This document shows, piece by piece, positions 26,037-37,143 of a stretch of DNA of 64,000 nucleotides (its first letter is position 1; every line of letters begins with the position of its first letter). The position numbers and the translations under genes were made by a program. Origin of the DNA: an uncultured Treponema sp. (GTDB taxonomy: Bacteria > Spirochaetota > Spirochaetia > Treponematales > Treponemataceae); the NCBI GenBank assembly GCA_937877515.1, contig CALFIX010000053.1, positions 4,312-68,311 of the forward strand, given 5' to 3'. The notes below the pieces were generated by a model. That model had not been told where the DNA came from and did not search any database. It was given only the letters and a program-made list of their open reading frames with translations.

Positions 26037-28520
26037 ATGGAAAAAAAGAAGTTTTTTAATTCTGCAAGATATATTTTACTAGTACTTAGCATTGCCTGTT
26101 TTGTGTTTGCAATTTTTTTCTTAAAAAGGTTTGTTACTTCTCATTCAGACTCTGAATTAATTCCTGTTGAACCTGTAGAAGTTGAACACAGAGTTTTATT
26201 TTTAAGTTCTTATAATCCGTTTTATTTTACGTATATAGAGCAAGTAAAAGGTCTTTCTAAAGGTCTTTATCCACACGGAATAGAATATGATGTTCTTTAC
26301 ATGGATGCAAAAAATTATTCTTCAAAAAGAGATATAAAAGATTTTTATGCGTTTGTAAAATCTCGCTTAGAAAATCGTTCTGACTATGAGGCTGTTCTTT
26401 TAGGTGATGATAATGCACTTTTATTTGCATTAGAATATCAGGAAGAGCTGTTTAAGGACTTGCCGTTAGTTTATTTTGGAATTAATGATTTGACACTAGC
26501 CCAAACTGCAGCTTTAAACTCTTATGCAACAGGTTTTTATGAAAATGATTTTTTAGGACAGAATATAGAACTTGCAATGAAGCTTTTTCCAAAAAGTAAA
26601 AAGTTTTATGCATTACATGATAATTCTATTGCAGGAAAAGCTGACAAAGATATTTTTATGTCTTATGCAGAAAGACTTCCTACCTATTCGTTTACTCCAA
26701 TAAACACAACTTCCTTTTCTCAAGATGAGCTTATTTTGTACTTAGAAACTTTGCCAGAAGATAGCATTCTTTTTTACATGACATGCTACATAGATAAATT
26801 AGGAAACACTTATTCTATGCTTTCTCGCACAAACACAATCGCAACTCATGTAAAGGTTCCTGTTTTTAGAAATTATGTAGGTGGTGAAGGGCTTGGTGTT
26901 TTAGGCGGAGTCTATTTAGACTTTGAAGAGCAATGTGGTCTTGCAGCAGAAACTGTTGCAAGTATTTTAGATGGAGAAAATGTTGCTCGTATTCCTCTTA
27001 ATATGCAGTCACCTTCTAAAACTTCTTTTGACTGGCAGCTTGTAAAAAAATATGATTTAGATATTTCTCTCTTGCCAGAAGATGTTGTTTTTTATAATAA
27101 GCCACAAACATTTTTTGAACGTTATGGAAGTATCTTTGTAGTTTCGCTTTTTATAATTTTGGGGCTTTTACTTTTACTAGCTTCAACAAATATTACAAAT
27201 CTTGTGAGAAAGGATTTATTAGAAGAGTTAAAAACTTCTCAGAAAAAACTTATTTATCAGGCTGAATATGATGACTATCTTGAAGTTGTAAATCGCAGAA
27301 CTATGACAGATTATTTGCTTCAAAATAAATTGCCGTACATAGATTATTCTGTTGTAATGTTAGATATTGACGGATTTAAGGATATAAATGAAAACTTTGG
27401 TCATAAAGTTGCGGACAGTCTTTTAAAGCAATATGCAAATTCTTTTATAGAGTTTTCTAAGACAACTGAGGCTTTAGTTGCCCGGTATGGTGGAGATGAA
27501 TTTTTACTTTTAATTCCAAATGTAAAGCTTACGCTAGATCATGACTATGTTATGCATATAAAAGGGATTATTCAGGCACCTTTAAGAGTTGGTAGCGGTT
27601 CTTATATTCCGTCTGCCAGTATAGGTATAGCAAATTCTGACGGAGTTTCTTCGCCTCTTGAACTTGTTGTTAATGCAGAAACTGCAATGTACGAGGCAAA
27701 AAATCGTGGCAGAAACGGTGCATTTATTTATGGTGATAAGCTTAAGCAGAAAAATTTGGAAGAGCAGAAAATAAAAGCTAAGCTGCAGGAAGCTTTAACT
27801 ACAAACGGATTTTATATGCTTTATCAGCCAAAGGTTGATGCAAAAACAAAGGAAGTTACAGGTTATGAAGCATTAGTTAGAATGAAAGACCCCTGCATGT
27901 TCCCTGGGCAGTTTATACCAGTTGCAGAACGTAATGGTTTTATAGCACAGATAGGGCGTATTACAACAGAGCTTGTCGTAAAGCAGCTTGCTTTGTGGAA
28001 GGAGCAGGGGGCTAATGTAAAGCCTGTTTCTGTTAATTATTCTAGTTACCAATTGAATGATACTGGTTATATAGAATATTTAAAAAGTCTATTGGAAAAT
28101 TATCATGTTGAAGCAGATTTACTTCAAATAGAAATAACAGAAAGTCTTTTTATAGAACGTACAACCCTAGCCGAGGATGTATTTAGAAAATTTAAATCTA
28201 TGGGTATTAAACTTTTGATGGACGACTTTGGAACAGGTTATTCTTCTTTGGGGTATCTTACATATATTCCTGTAGACATAATAAAGTTGGATAAGTCCTT
28301 AGTAGATGCGTATCTTGTAGATGGAAAAGATTCTTTTATTAAAGATGTAATTTGCCTTGTTCATGATCTTAATAAAGAAATTATTATTGAAGGTGTAGAA
28401 GAGAAATCTCAATATGACAAATTAAGAGAATTTGGGGCAGACAGTATTCAGGGGTATTATTTTAGTAAACCCATATTGCCAGAAGAAGCTATAAGTTTTA
28501 AAGTGTCTGCACAGGAGTAA
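26037..28520 (+). CDS. Periplasmic-binding-like sensor + GGDEF + EAL protein (c-di-GMP turnover)
   Basis: About 827 residues. One membrane segment (8-30), a periplasmic ABC-substrate-binding-like sensor (about 45-345: RVLFLSSYNPFYFTYIEQV), a second span (about 366-388), then GGDEF with intact RYGGDEF (near 482) and EAL with intact EAL (near 610) and DDFGTGYSS (near 728). Both active sites look complete, so it could make and degrade c-di-GMP in response to a small-molecule ligand. The start at 26037 is chosen because AGAGG precedes it. It leads an operon-like run with the next receptor gene (3-nt gap). Confidence 0.92.
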   Translation: MEKKKFFNSARYILLVLSIACFVFAIFFLKRFVTSHSDSELIPVEPVEVEHRVLFLSSYNPFYFTYIEQVKGLSKGLYPHGIEYDVLYMDAKNYSSKRDIKDFYAFVKSRLENRSDYEAVLLGDDNALLFALEYQEELFKDLPLVYFGINDLTLAQTAALNSYATGFYENDFLGQNIELAMKLFPKSKKFYALHDNSIAGKADKDIFMSYAERLPTYSFTPINTTSFSQDELILYLETLPEDSILFYMTCYIDKLGNTYSMLSRTNTIATHVKVPVFRNYVGGEGLGVLGGVYLDFEEQCGLAAETVASILDGENVARIPLNMQSPSKTSFDWQLVKKYDLDISLLPEDVVFYNKPQTFFERYGSIFVVSLFIILGLLLLLASTNITNLVRKDLLEELKTSQKKLIYQAEYDDYLEVVNRRTMTDYLLQNKLPYIDYSVVMLDIDGFKDINENFGHKVADSLLKQYANSFIEFSKTTEALVARYGGDEFLLLIPNVKLTLDHDYVMHIKGIIQAPLRVGSGSYIPSASIGIANSDGVSSPLELVVNAETAMYEAKNRGRNGAFIYGDKLKQKNLEEQKIKAKLQEALTTNGFYMLYQPKVDAKTKEVTGYEALVRMKDPCMFPGQFIPVAERNGFIAQIGRITTELVVKQLALWKEQGANVKPVSVNYSSYQLNDTGYIEYLKSLLENYHVEADLLQIEITESLFIERTTLAEDVFRKFKSMGIKLLMDDFGTGYSSLGYLTYIPVDIIKLDKSLVDAYLVDGKDSFIKDVICLVHDLNKEIIIEGVEEKSQYDKLREFGADSIQGYYFSKPILPEEAISFKVSAQE

Positions 28521-28523
28521 AAG

Positions 28524-30632
28524 ATGGCAAAAGAATTAGATAGATTTAACACAAAAGCAAAAAGAAATATTTCTATTTCTGTAATGTTGATGTTTATAAT
28601 GACATTTGCAGTTTTAATAAGCAGTATAGGAATAGCTTTTATTTCTATTGCAGTTTTTAACAAAGAGCAGTTAAAGGAGTCCGAAGCCAGTGTGGCCCAT
28701 TCAGCTTATGGTGTGCGTCTTACTTTGGAAGATTGGTGTTCTTCGCTTGAAGGTTATGCAGATACTCTTTCGGATCGTCCAGATGTCTTTAATGCAGTTG
28801 TAGATTCTAATGGTAGATGGTCTTCTTCTTTAGAGCGTATTGTCAGCGAAAAGGCGGAAGACCTTGATATAGAAATTTTAGCCGTAGTTGGTTTAGACGG
28901 TAAAGTTATTGCTGCTAGCGGAGCCGTTGCAAATTCTGATGTAAGTTCTGCTTATGTAGTAAGACAGACGTTAGATGAAGAAGAATATGCTTTTGCATTT
29001 GAAGGTTTTGGTGAAACTGATTACGCAGTTCTTGCTTCTGCACCAATTTACGATGAAGAAGGTGAATTAATTGCTGCTCTGGTTGCCGGTTATGATTTAA
29101 TAGGTGGTGATTTTGTAGACACAATAAATGAAAGTTATAATGTAGATTGTACAGTTTATAAATCTAATAAGAGTATGATTTCTACTCTTGAAGATTCTGA
29201 TGAAGAAAGCTTAAATGACAAGGCTATTATAGATACAGTTTTAGAGGATGGAAAAGAGTATAAGGGTATAAGCAGAATTAACGGTGTGGCTTATTATTCA
29301 ATTTATTTTCCTCTTTTAAGTGGTGATGATAGCATTACAGGTATGATTTTTGTTGCAAAAAGTATGGAGGCAATTGAAGCTGTAAAAAATCGTACGGTGA
29401 ATATTATAATTTTTGTAGTAATTATATTTGTTATTGTTTTAGTTCTTATTGGTTTTGTGTTTACACGCTGGCTTATGAAGCGTATTTATAACGTTACAAA
29501 CTTCTTAAAAGAAATGTCAACAGGAGAAGCAGACCTTACAAAGCGTGTTAAGCTTTTGCGCCGAGATGAAGTTGGAGACCTTGTTATAAACTTTGATGCC
29601 TTCTGCGATAAATTACAGCAGATTGTTGGAGAAGTAAAAAAATCTAAAGAAGAGTTAAATGTAAACGGCGAACAAATGACACAAGGTACCCGCGATACTT
29701 CCAGTGCCATTGAAGAAATTATTTCTAATATAGATGGAATGCAAAGCCAGATTCATAACCAGACAAATAGCGTTTCTGACACAGCAGGGGCTGTAAACCA
29801 AATTGCAAGCAACATAGAATCTTTGGAGCACATGATAGAAAACCAGGGAAATTGTGTAAGCCAGGCAAGTGCTGCTGTAGAAGAAATGATTGGTAACATT
29901 AAGAGTGTAAACCAAAGTGTAGATAAGATGGCAACATCGTTTACAGAGCTTAGCCAGAATGCAGATGAAGGAATAAGAATTCAGGAGAATGTAAACGAAC
30001 AGATTAAGCAAATAGAAAGTCAAAGCGAAATGCTTCAGGAAGCTAACCTTGCAATTTCTAGTATTGCAGAACAGACAAATCTTTTAGCTATGAATGCTGC
30101 AATAGAAGCCGCACATGCCGGTGAAGCCGGTAAGGGGTTTGCTGTTGTTGCCGATGAAATTCGTAAGCTTTCAGAAACTTCGACTGCACAAAGTAAGACA
30201 ATTGGAGAACAGCTAAATAATATTAAGAATTCCATTACAGATGTTGTAACTGCTTCTACAGCAAGCAGTACTGCATTTGAAGCTGTATCTAACAAAATTA
30301 GACAGACTGATGAACTTGTCATGCAGATAAAAGCTGCAATGGATGAGCAGAATACAGGCAGTCAGCAGATTAGTGATGCGTTACATACAATGAATGACAG
30401 TACTGTAGAAGTAAGAAATGCCTCTGGTGAAATGACAGAAGGTAACAAGGCTATTTTGGAAAATGTACGTAATTTGCAGGAAGTTACTGGCACGATGACA
30501 AAGCAGATGGAAGAAATGTCTAATGGTGCTAAGAAGATAAACGAAACCGGTAAAGCGCTTTCTGAAATTTCTACTTCAGTACAGAATGCAATAAGTAAAA
30601 TAGGAAATCAGATAGACTTGTTTACAGTTTAA
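28524..30632 (+). CDS. Methyl-accepting chemotaxis protein, dCache-like sensor
   Basis: A 702-residue receptor: membrane span (15-40), a periplasmic double-Cache-like domain (about 45-285; [23 protein letters not shown]), a second span (about 290-312), HAMP (to about 370) and the signalling coiled coil with tip [18 protein letters not shown] near 512-530. Its ribosome site AGGAG lies in the end of the preceding GGDEF-EAL gene, so the two are co-translated and may read related small-molecule signals. Confidence 0.93.
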   Translation: MAKELDRFNTKAKRNISISVMLMFIMTFAVLISSIGIAFISIAVFNKEQLKESEASVAHSAYGVRLTLEDWCSSLEGYADTLSDRPDVFNAVVDSNGRWSSSLERIVSEKAEDLDIEILAVVGLDGKVIAASGAVANSDVSSAYVVRQTLDEEEYAFAFEGFGETDYAVLASAPIYDEEGELIAALVAGYDLIGGDFVDTINESYNVDCTVYKSNKSMISTLEDSDEESLNDKAIIDTVLEDGKEYKGISRINGVAYYSIYFPLLSGDDSITGMIFVAKSMEAIEAVKNRTVNIIIFVVIIFVIVLVLIGFVFTRWLMKRIYNVTNFLKEMSTGEADLTKRVKLLRRDEVGDLVINFDAFCDKLQQIVGEVKKSKEELNVNGEQMTQGTRDTSSAIEEIISNIDGMQSQIHNQTNSVSDTAGAVNQIASNIESLEHMIENQGNCVSQASAAVEEMIGNIKSVNQSVDKMATSFTELSQNADEGIRIQENVNEQIKQIESQSEMLQEANLAISSIAEQTNLLAMNAAIEAAHAGEAGKGFAVVADEIRKLSETSTAQSKTIGEQLNNIKNSITDVVTASTASSTAFEAVSNKIRQTDELVMQIKAAMDEQNTGSQQISDALHTMNDSTVEVRNASGEMTEGNKAILENVRNLQEVTGTMTKQMEEMSNGAKKINETGKALSEISTSVQNAISKIGNQIDLFTV

Positions 30633-30671
30633 GTATAAAATGTGTTTTACTTTTTGAAAATTGAGGAAAAT

Positions 30672-32411
30672 ATGAAGCAACTGATGTTAGGCAACGCGGC
30701 ATTTGCCCGTGGCCTTTATGAAAGTGGCTGTGCTGTTGTTTCTAGTTACCCTGGAACTCCAAGTACAGAAATTACAGAAGAAGCAGCTAAATTTAAAGAA
30801 ATTTATTGTGAATGGGCTCCAAACGAAAAGGTAGCTTTAGAAAGTGCTTTTGGTGCTTGTCTTTCTGGTCGCAGGGCATTTTGCGGCATGAAGCATGTAG
30901 GTTTAAACGTTGCAAGTGATCCACTTTATACAATGAGTTATACAGGTGTTAATGCGGGGCTTGTTATAGGTGTTGCAGATGACCCTGGAATGCATTCTAG
31001 TCAGAATGAACAGGATAGCCGTCATCACGCAATTGCAAGTAAAGTTCCAATGATAGAACCCAGTGATTCAGAAGAAGCAAGAAAGTTTGCACACATTGCA
31101 TTTGAAATAAGCGAAAAATTTGATACTCCAGTCTTATATAAAATGTGTACACGCGTAGCTCACTCTCAGAGTATTACAGAACCAAGTGAACGCGTTGTTC
31201 CTGAAGTAAAGCGTTATGAAAAAAATATTGCAAAATATGTAATGGCTCCGGCAAATGCTATAAAGAGGCATCCTTACGTTGAAGAACGTATGAAAAAAAT
31301 AGAAGAGTGGAGCGAAACTAGCGGCATAAACAGAATAGAAAAATCAAATTCAAGCAAGGTTGGTATTATTACATCTTCTACAAGTTATCAGTACGTAAAA
31401 GAGGTTTTTGCTGACAGTGTAAATATTTTAAAGCTTGGAATGGTAAATCCCCTTCCACGTAAAATGATAACGGAGTTTGCAGAAGCTTTAGACAAACTTG
31501 TTGTAGTAGAAGAACTAGATCCTATTATCGAAAACTTTGTACGTACGCTTGGCTTAAAATGTGAAGTACATGGTAAGGACATGCTTCCTGTTTGTGGCGA
31601 GTTCAGTCAGAATATAATAAGAACTTCATTCGGTAAAGAAGCAAACTGTGGAACAAAGCTTAGCATAGATATTCCTGTACGTCCTCCAATTATGTGTGCC
31701 GGATGTCCTCACCGCGGAATGTTCTATGCATTAAACAAGCTTAAGGTAACAGTCTTTGGAGACATTGGCTGTTATACTCTGGGAAGTGTTGCTCCTTTAA
31801 GTGCAATGGACGTAACTCTCTGCATGGGTGCAAGCTTTAGTGGTTTGCACGGCTGGAATAAGGCAGGTGGGGTAGAAAACGAGAAACATTCTGTTGCAGT
31901 AATTGGTGACTCTACCTTTATGCATTCCGGTATGACTGGTCTTGCAACTATAGCATACAATCAGTCTAACTCAACTGTAATTGTTTTAGATAACTCTATT
32001 ACAGGCATGACAGGGCATCAGCAAAATCCTACAACAGGTAAAAACTTATATGGAGACCCGGCAGGACGTGTAGACTTAGAAGCTCTTGCCCGTGCAATGG
32101 GCATAAATAGGGTTCGTGTTGTTGATCCATATAATATTGCAGAATGTGAAGCAGCCGTTAAAGAAGAGCTGGAAGTAGAAGAACCAAGCCTTATAATAAG
32201 TCGACGTCCTTGTGCACTTCTAAAAGAAGTAAAACATAAGCCTCCGCTAAAAGTAAATGTAGAAAAATGTAAAAGCTGCAAAGCTTGCATGAAAATTGGA
32301 TGCCCTGCAATTTCTATGAAAAACGGTAAGGCTAAAATTGATGACACGCTTTGTGTTGGTTGCGGTGTCTGTAGTCAGATGTGTAAGTTTGATGCATTAA
32401 AGGCGGAATAA
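30672..32411 (+). CDS. iorA: Indolepyruvate ferredoxin oxidoreductase alpha subunit
   Basis: About 580 residues; an upstream TTG (30642) lacks a ribosome site whereas ATG 30672 follows TGAGG. Motifs: SSYPGTPSTEI (pyrimidine-binding region), MCAGCPHRGMFY, thiamine-binding GDSTFMHSG with DNSITGMTGHQ, and two C-terminal 4Fe-4S motifs (CKSCKACMKIGC, CVGCGVCSQMC). With IorB it oxidatively decarboxylates aryl pyruvates to aryl-acetyl-CoA, reducing ferredoxin. Separated from iorB by 2 nt. Confidence 0.95.
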   Translation: MKQLMLGNAAFARGLYESGCAVVSSYPGTPSTEITEEAAKFKEIYCEWAPNEKVALESAFGACLSGRRAFCGMKHVGLNVASDPLYTMSYTGVNAGLVIGVADDPGMHSSQNEQDSRHHAIASKVPMIEPSDSEEARKFAHIAFEISEKFDTPVLYKMCTRVAHSQSITEPSERVVPEVKRYEKNIAKYVMAPANAIKRHPYVEERMKKIEEWSETSGINRIEKSNSSKVGIITSSTSYQYVKEVFADSVNILKLGMVNPLPRKMITEFAEALDKLVVVEELDPIIENFVRTLGLKCEVHGKDMLPVCGEFSQNIIRTSFGKEANCGTKLSIDIPVRPPIMCAGCPHRGMFYALNKLKVTVFGDIGCYTLGSVAPLSAMDVTLCMGASFSGLHGWNKAGGVENEKHSVAVIGDSTFMHSGMTGLATIAYNQSNSTVIVLDNSITGMTGHQQNPTTGKNLYGDPAGRVDLEALARAMGINRVRVVDPYNIAECEAAVKEELEVEEPSLIISRRPCALLKEVKHKPPLKVNVEKCKSCKACMKIGCPAISMKNGKAKIDDTLCVGCGVCSQMCKFDALKAE

Positions 32412-32413
32412 TT

Positions 32414-32983
32414 ATGGTTAAAAATATAATGATTGTTGGCGTTGGCGGACAAGGTGCTCTTTTAGCTTCTAAAACTTTAGGGCAGGTTTTGTTAGATGCA
32501 GGTTTTGATGTAAAAGTCAGCGAAGTTCATGGAATGAGTCAAAGAGGAGGTTCTGTTGTAACTTACGTGCGTTATGGAGAAAAGGTTTATTCTCCAATCG
32601 TAGATAAGGGAGAAGCAGATTTTATTGTTTCTTTTGAACTTCTGGAGGCTGCTCGCTATACTGAGTGGTTAAGAAAAGATGGTACCATAGTTGTAAACAC
32701 TCAAAAAATTGACCCTATGCCTGTAATTACAGGTAAGGCAGAGTACCCGGAAAACTTAGAAAATACAATGAAGGAAGCTGGCATAACAGTAGATGCTCTA
32801 GATTGCTTAACTCTTGCAGAACAGGCTGGAACAAGCAAGGCGGTAAACATTGTGCTTATGGGACGTCTTTCCAAGTACATGGACTTTTCAGAAGAAAGCT
32901 GGATGAGTGCCATAGAAAAACTAGTTAAGCCGCAATTTTTAGAAGTAAACAAAAAGGCATTTAAGCTTGGTCGTGGCGAATAA
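32414..32983 (+). CDS. iorB: Indolepyruvate ferredoxin oxidoreductase beta subunit
   Basis: A 189-residue gamma-type domain: NIMIVGVGGQGALLASKTLG and VSEVHGMSQRGGSVVTYVR, characteristic of IorB. It forms the heterodimer with IorA. The next gene starts inside its last codons. Confidence 0.94.
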   Translation: MVKNIMIVGVGGQGALLASKTLGQVLLDAGFDVKVSEVHGMSQRGGSVVTYVRYGEKVYSPIVDKGEADFIVSFELLEAARYTEWLRKDGTIVVNTQKIDPMPVITGKAEYPENLENTMKEAGITVDALDCLTLAEQAGTSKAVNIVLMGRLSKYMDFSEESWMSAIEKLVKPQFLEVNKKAFKLGRGE

Positions 32984-35249
32984 TGTTTTAATTTTACAGC
33001 CGCCGTTAGTGCAGCTTAATACGCCGTATCCTTCCGGAGCATATCTTTCTGCTTTCTTTAAGGAGAAAAAATGTAATGTGCTCTGGAAAGATTTAGGCGT
33101 AGAACTTTTTAATTCCATTTTTTGCAGAGATGGAATAAAAAAATTATTTGATTTAACAGAAAATAAAGCTCGTAGTCTTATAGAAAAAGCAGAAAAAAAT
33201 GGAGACTCTTCAACGGCTTTTGAACTTACTCGTTATATTTCTACTCGTTCATCATGGGAAAATTTTATAGATTCAATAATTTTAATTCTAAAAGACTCTT
33301 CTCATAGATGCTCCAGAAGCTTGTGTCATAAGCTTATATTTTCGCCGTTTGCTCCACGCGGGCATAGGATGGATAGCTTTTTAGAAAACTTAGGGCATGA
33401 TTTAACTGTAGATGATTCACGCATGCTTTGTACAATGGCTCTTGCAGATTTGGCAGATTATATATCTACGGTTTTTGATTCTGAGTTTTCACTTATCCGA
33501 TACGCTGAACGTTTAAGTATTGATGAAAGCGATTTTAAAAGCATAGAAGAAGGGCTAAATTCCCCGGTTTTAAAAACCTATTTAGAGCCAATTTTACAAA
33601 AACTTTCTTGTGAAAACGAAGACTTTTTTAATGGTACTCCAGATAAAAAAACACTTGTATGTATTTCTGTTCCATTTGCAGGAACTTTTGCAGCTTCCCT
33701 TTATATTGGAAGATTTTTAAAAGAAAAATATGGCACAAAAATCTTTGTTTCTTTAGGAGGAGGTTTTGTAAATACCGAACTTAGAGAAACAGAAGAAATT
33801 AGATTACATAAATATTTAGATGCTCTTAGTTTTGACAGAGGGTATGCAGGTTATGACTCTCTTTTTAAAAGTAATTTACTGAGCAAAAAAGAAGATGTTA
33901 AAAATTTAAAATCTTATTTGCTTTATAAGACGAGGCTTTTTTCTTTAAATGAAGTAAGTAAAGTTGAATGGACTAACAGGGAATTAGAAAACTATGAAGA
34001 TATTGTAACGTCTTCTTTGGTGCCAGATTATTCAGATATTGATTTTTCTCAATATCTTTCTATGGCAGATGATACAAACCCTATGCAAAGATTGTGGAGC
34101 GATGGAACCTGGTTAAAAGCTTATCTTTCGCATGGATGTTACTGGCATAAGTGTGCGTTTTGTGATGTAACACTTGACTATGTTTGCCATTATAGGCCTA
34201 CAAAGACAGAAGTCTTATTTAACGGACTTCTAAAACAATGCAATGAACACGGTTTAAGCGGCCTTCACTTTGTAGATGAAGCACTGCCTCCCATGCAGCT
34301 AAAAGAATTTGCCCTTCTTAATGTTTTGCATGGTAACAGTCTTTCTTATTGGGGAAACATTCGCTTTGAAAAGATTTTTACTCGCGACCTTGCAGAATTT
34401 CTTTCTTATGCAGGACTTTTGGGAGTTTCTGGTGGAATAGAAATTGCAACCGGTTCAGGTTTGGAGAGCATTAATAAAGGTACAGATATAGATTCTATAG
34501 TTTCATCTTGCTGTGCTTTTAAAGAGTCTGGAATTTTAGTTCATGCATATCTTATTTATGGCTGGTATTCAGAAACAGAGCAGGACTTAATAAACTCTAT
34601 GGAAACCTTAAGGCAGATTTACGAGCAAGGTTTACTAGACTCTTCGTTCTGGCATAAGTTTGTTTTAACTCGACACTCAAAAATATATTCTGAATGGAAG
34701 AAAGGCCTTCATACAGAATTAAAACCTATAGAAAATGAAGAAGCCGGAATGTTTTCGCATAATGGGCTTCATTTTGAAGGTGAAGAAAAATCAGAAAAAT
34801 ATTCGCAAGGACTAAATGCTTCGCTTGATGCATGGATGCACGGAAAGGCTTTGCAAAACCCAGTTGGTAAATGGTTTAATTTTAAGACAGTTTCTCCAAC
34901 CATTCCAAAAGATTTTATAGCATCTTCTATAGGGCGTTATGAAAAAAAACGTGACGCTTTGTATAATGCTTCTTTTAACGTAGAAAAACTTTATTTTCTT
35001 ACTTCCCTTCCTGTCTTATATAAACAAAGAAATTCAATTGTTTTAGTTTGGCATTATATGCAGCAGGAAGAATCTTTAGAGTTTAACATATGTGAAAAAA
35101 ATAGCATAGAAAATATTTTAGAGTTTCTAGAAAATCTTATTCCACAAAAAAGAAATATTCAGAAAGCAAAAGAAATATTGGATTCTCTTTCGCCTAAGTA
35201 TGAAAAAATCTTGCATGCTTTCAGAGGCAAGGGGTTAGTTCAGCTATAA
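32967..35249 (+). CDS. B12-binding-type radical SAM protein, unknown substrate
   Basis: About 760 residues from TTG 32967 (or 758 from GTG 32973); no ATG is available, and both starts overlap iorB. The N-terminal part begins NVLILQPPLVQLNTPYPSGA and contains VSLGGGFVNTEL, as in cobalamin-binding radical SAM proteins, though the DxHxxG cobalamin motif is not obvious. The cluster motif HGCYWHKCAFCD (Cys 391, 396, 399) is CX4CX2C, not the usual CX3CX2C. A glycine-rich SGGIEIATGSG follows. Coupling to iorAB suggests a related metabolic role, but the reaction is unknown. Confidence 0.78.
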   Translation: MVVANNVLILQPPLVQLNTPYPSGAYLSAFFKEKKCNVLWKDLGVELFNSIFCRDGIKKLFDLTENKARSLIEKAEKNGDSSTAFELTRYISTRSSWENFIDSIILILKDSSHRCSRSLCHKLIFSPFAPRGHRMDSFLENLGHDLTVDDSRMLCTMALADLADYISTVFDSEFSLIRYAERLSIDESDFKSIEEGLNSPVLKTYLEPILQKLSCENEDFFNGTPDKKTLVCISVPFAGTFAASLYIGRFLKEKYGTKIFVSLGGGFVNTELRETEEIRLHKYLDALSFDRGYAGYDSLFKSNLLSKKEDVKNLKSYLLYKTRLFSLNEVSKVEWTNRELENYEDIVTSSLVPDYSDIDFSQYLSMADDTNPMQRLWSDGTWLKAYLSHGCYWHKCAFCDVTLDYVCHYRPTKTEVLFNGLLKQCNEHGLSGLHFVDEALPPMQLKEFALLNVLHGNSLSYWGNIRFEKIFTRDLAEFLSYAGLLGVSGGIEIATGSGLESINKGTDIDSIVSSCCAFKESGILVHAYLIYGWYSETEQDLINSMETLRQIYEQGLLDSSFWHKFVLTRHSKIYSEWKKGLHTELKPIENEEAGMFSHNGLHFEGEEKSEKYSQGLNASLDAWMHGKALQNPVGKWFNFKTVSPTIPKDFIASSIGRYEKKRDALYNASFNVEKLYFLTSLPVLYKQRNSIVLVWHYMQQEESLEFNICEKNSIENILEFLENLIPQKRNIQKAKEILDSLSPKYEKILHAFRGKGLVQL

Positions 35250-35278
35250 AAAAAACCGCCCCAAAGAGGAGCGGCTTT
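35248..35278 (-). terminator. Terminator of eno
   Basis: On the minus strand GCCGC/GCGG arms (with TCC/GGG) around a TCTTT loop are followed by eight T. It overlaps the stop of the convergent radical SAM gene and could serve both directions, more strongly for eno. Confidence 0.8.
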
Positions 35279-35304
35279 ATAGAAAAGCACGGAATGCCTT
35301 TTAA

Positions 35305-36675
<1,371 letters not shown>

Positions 36676-36720
36676 TTAAAGAGGGATTTTTTTCAAGTAA
36701 GAAAAAGGTTAGTACAGTTT

Positions 36721-37062
36721 TTATATGGCTTTCTTGAGGCTTTCGTAAAGGAAGGTAAGCTCGTCGTAAACTTTTTCATTTTCCTTTTGGTTTATTGAAA
36801 GATAAAGCGGAAAGGAAACGCAAACTATAAGAATTCCAAGAATTCCAAATAAAATTCCAAATATAAAAGCAACCTCATTTAGGCTGTTAAAAAAGTTTAA
36901 AGCTAAAACAATAAAAGCCACTCCTAAAATCCATAAAGAAAATGCAACGGTGCCGCTTTTAAATTTTATGTAGCTTTTTATTTTTTCTATTTTGTTTTGA
37001 ATTTCTGATTTATTAAGAGGAACACTATTAACTGAAAAAGAATTACTTTCTTTATTTTCCAT
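36721..37062 (-). CDS. Small two-span membrane protein, unknown
   Basis: A 113-residue protein with a charged N-terminus, two membrane spans (about 40-60 and 66-88, FALGWILG-like alternation replaced by VAFSLWILGVAFIVLALNFF), and a charged C-terminal helix. I do not recognise a family. AAGGGG precedes the ATG. Confidence 0.65.
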   Translation of the reverse strand: MENKESNSFSVNSVPLNKSEIQNKIEKIKSYIKFKSGTVAFSLWILGVAFIVLALNFFNSLNEVAFIFGILFGILGILIVCVSFPLYLSINQKENEKVYDELTFLYESLKKAI

Positions 37063-37143
37063 AACGTGCCCCTTTGCTTATAAATTTATCCTATATCTCT
37101 ATTATAAGATAATTTAAAGGTTAACACAAGCTAATTTTTTATT

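Noticed and set aside
32983..33010. ATG start for the radical SAM gene
   Set aside because: That ATG is out of frame; the frame opens earlier at TTG/GTG.
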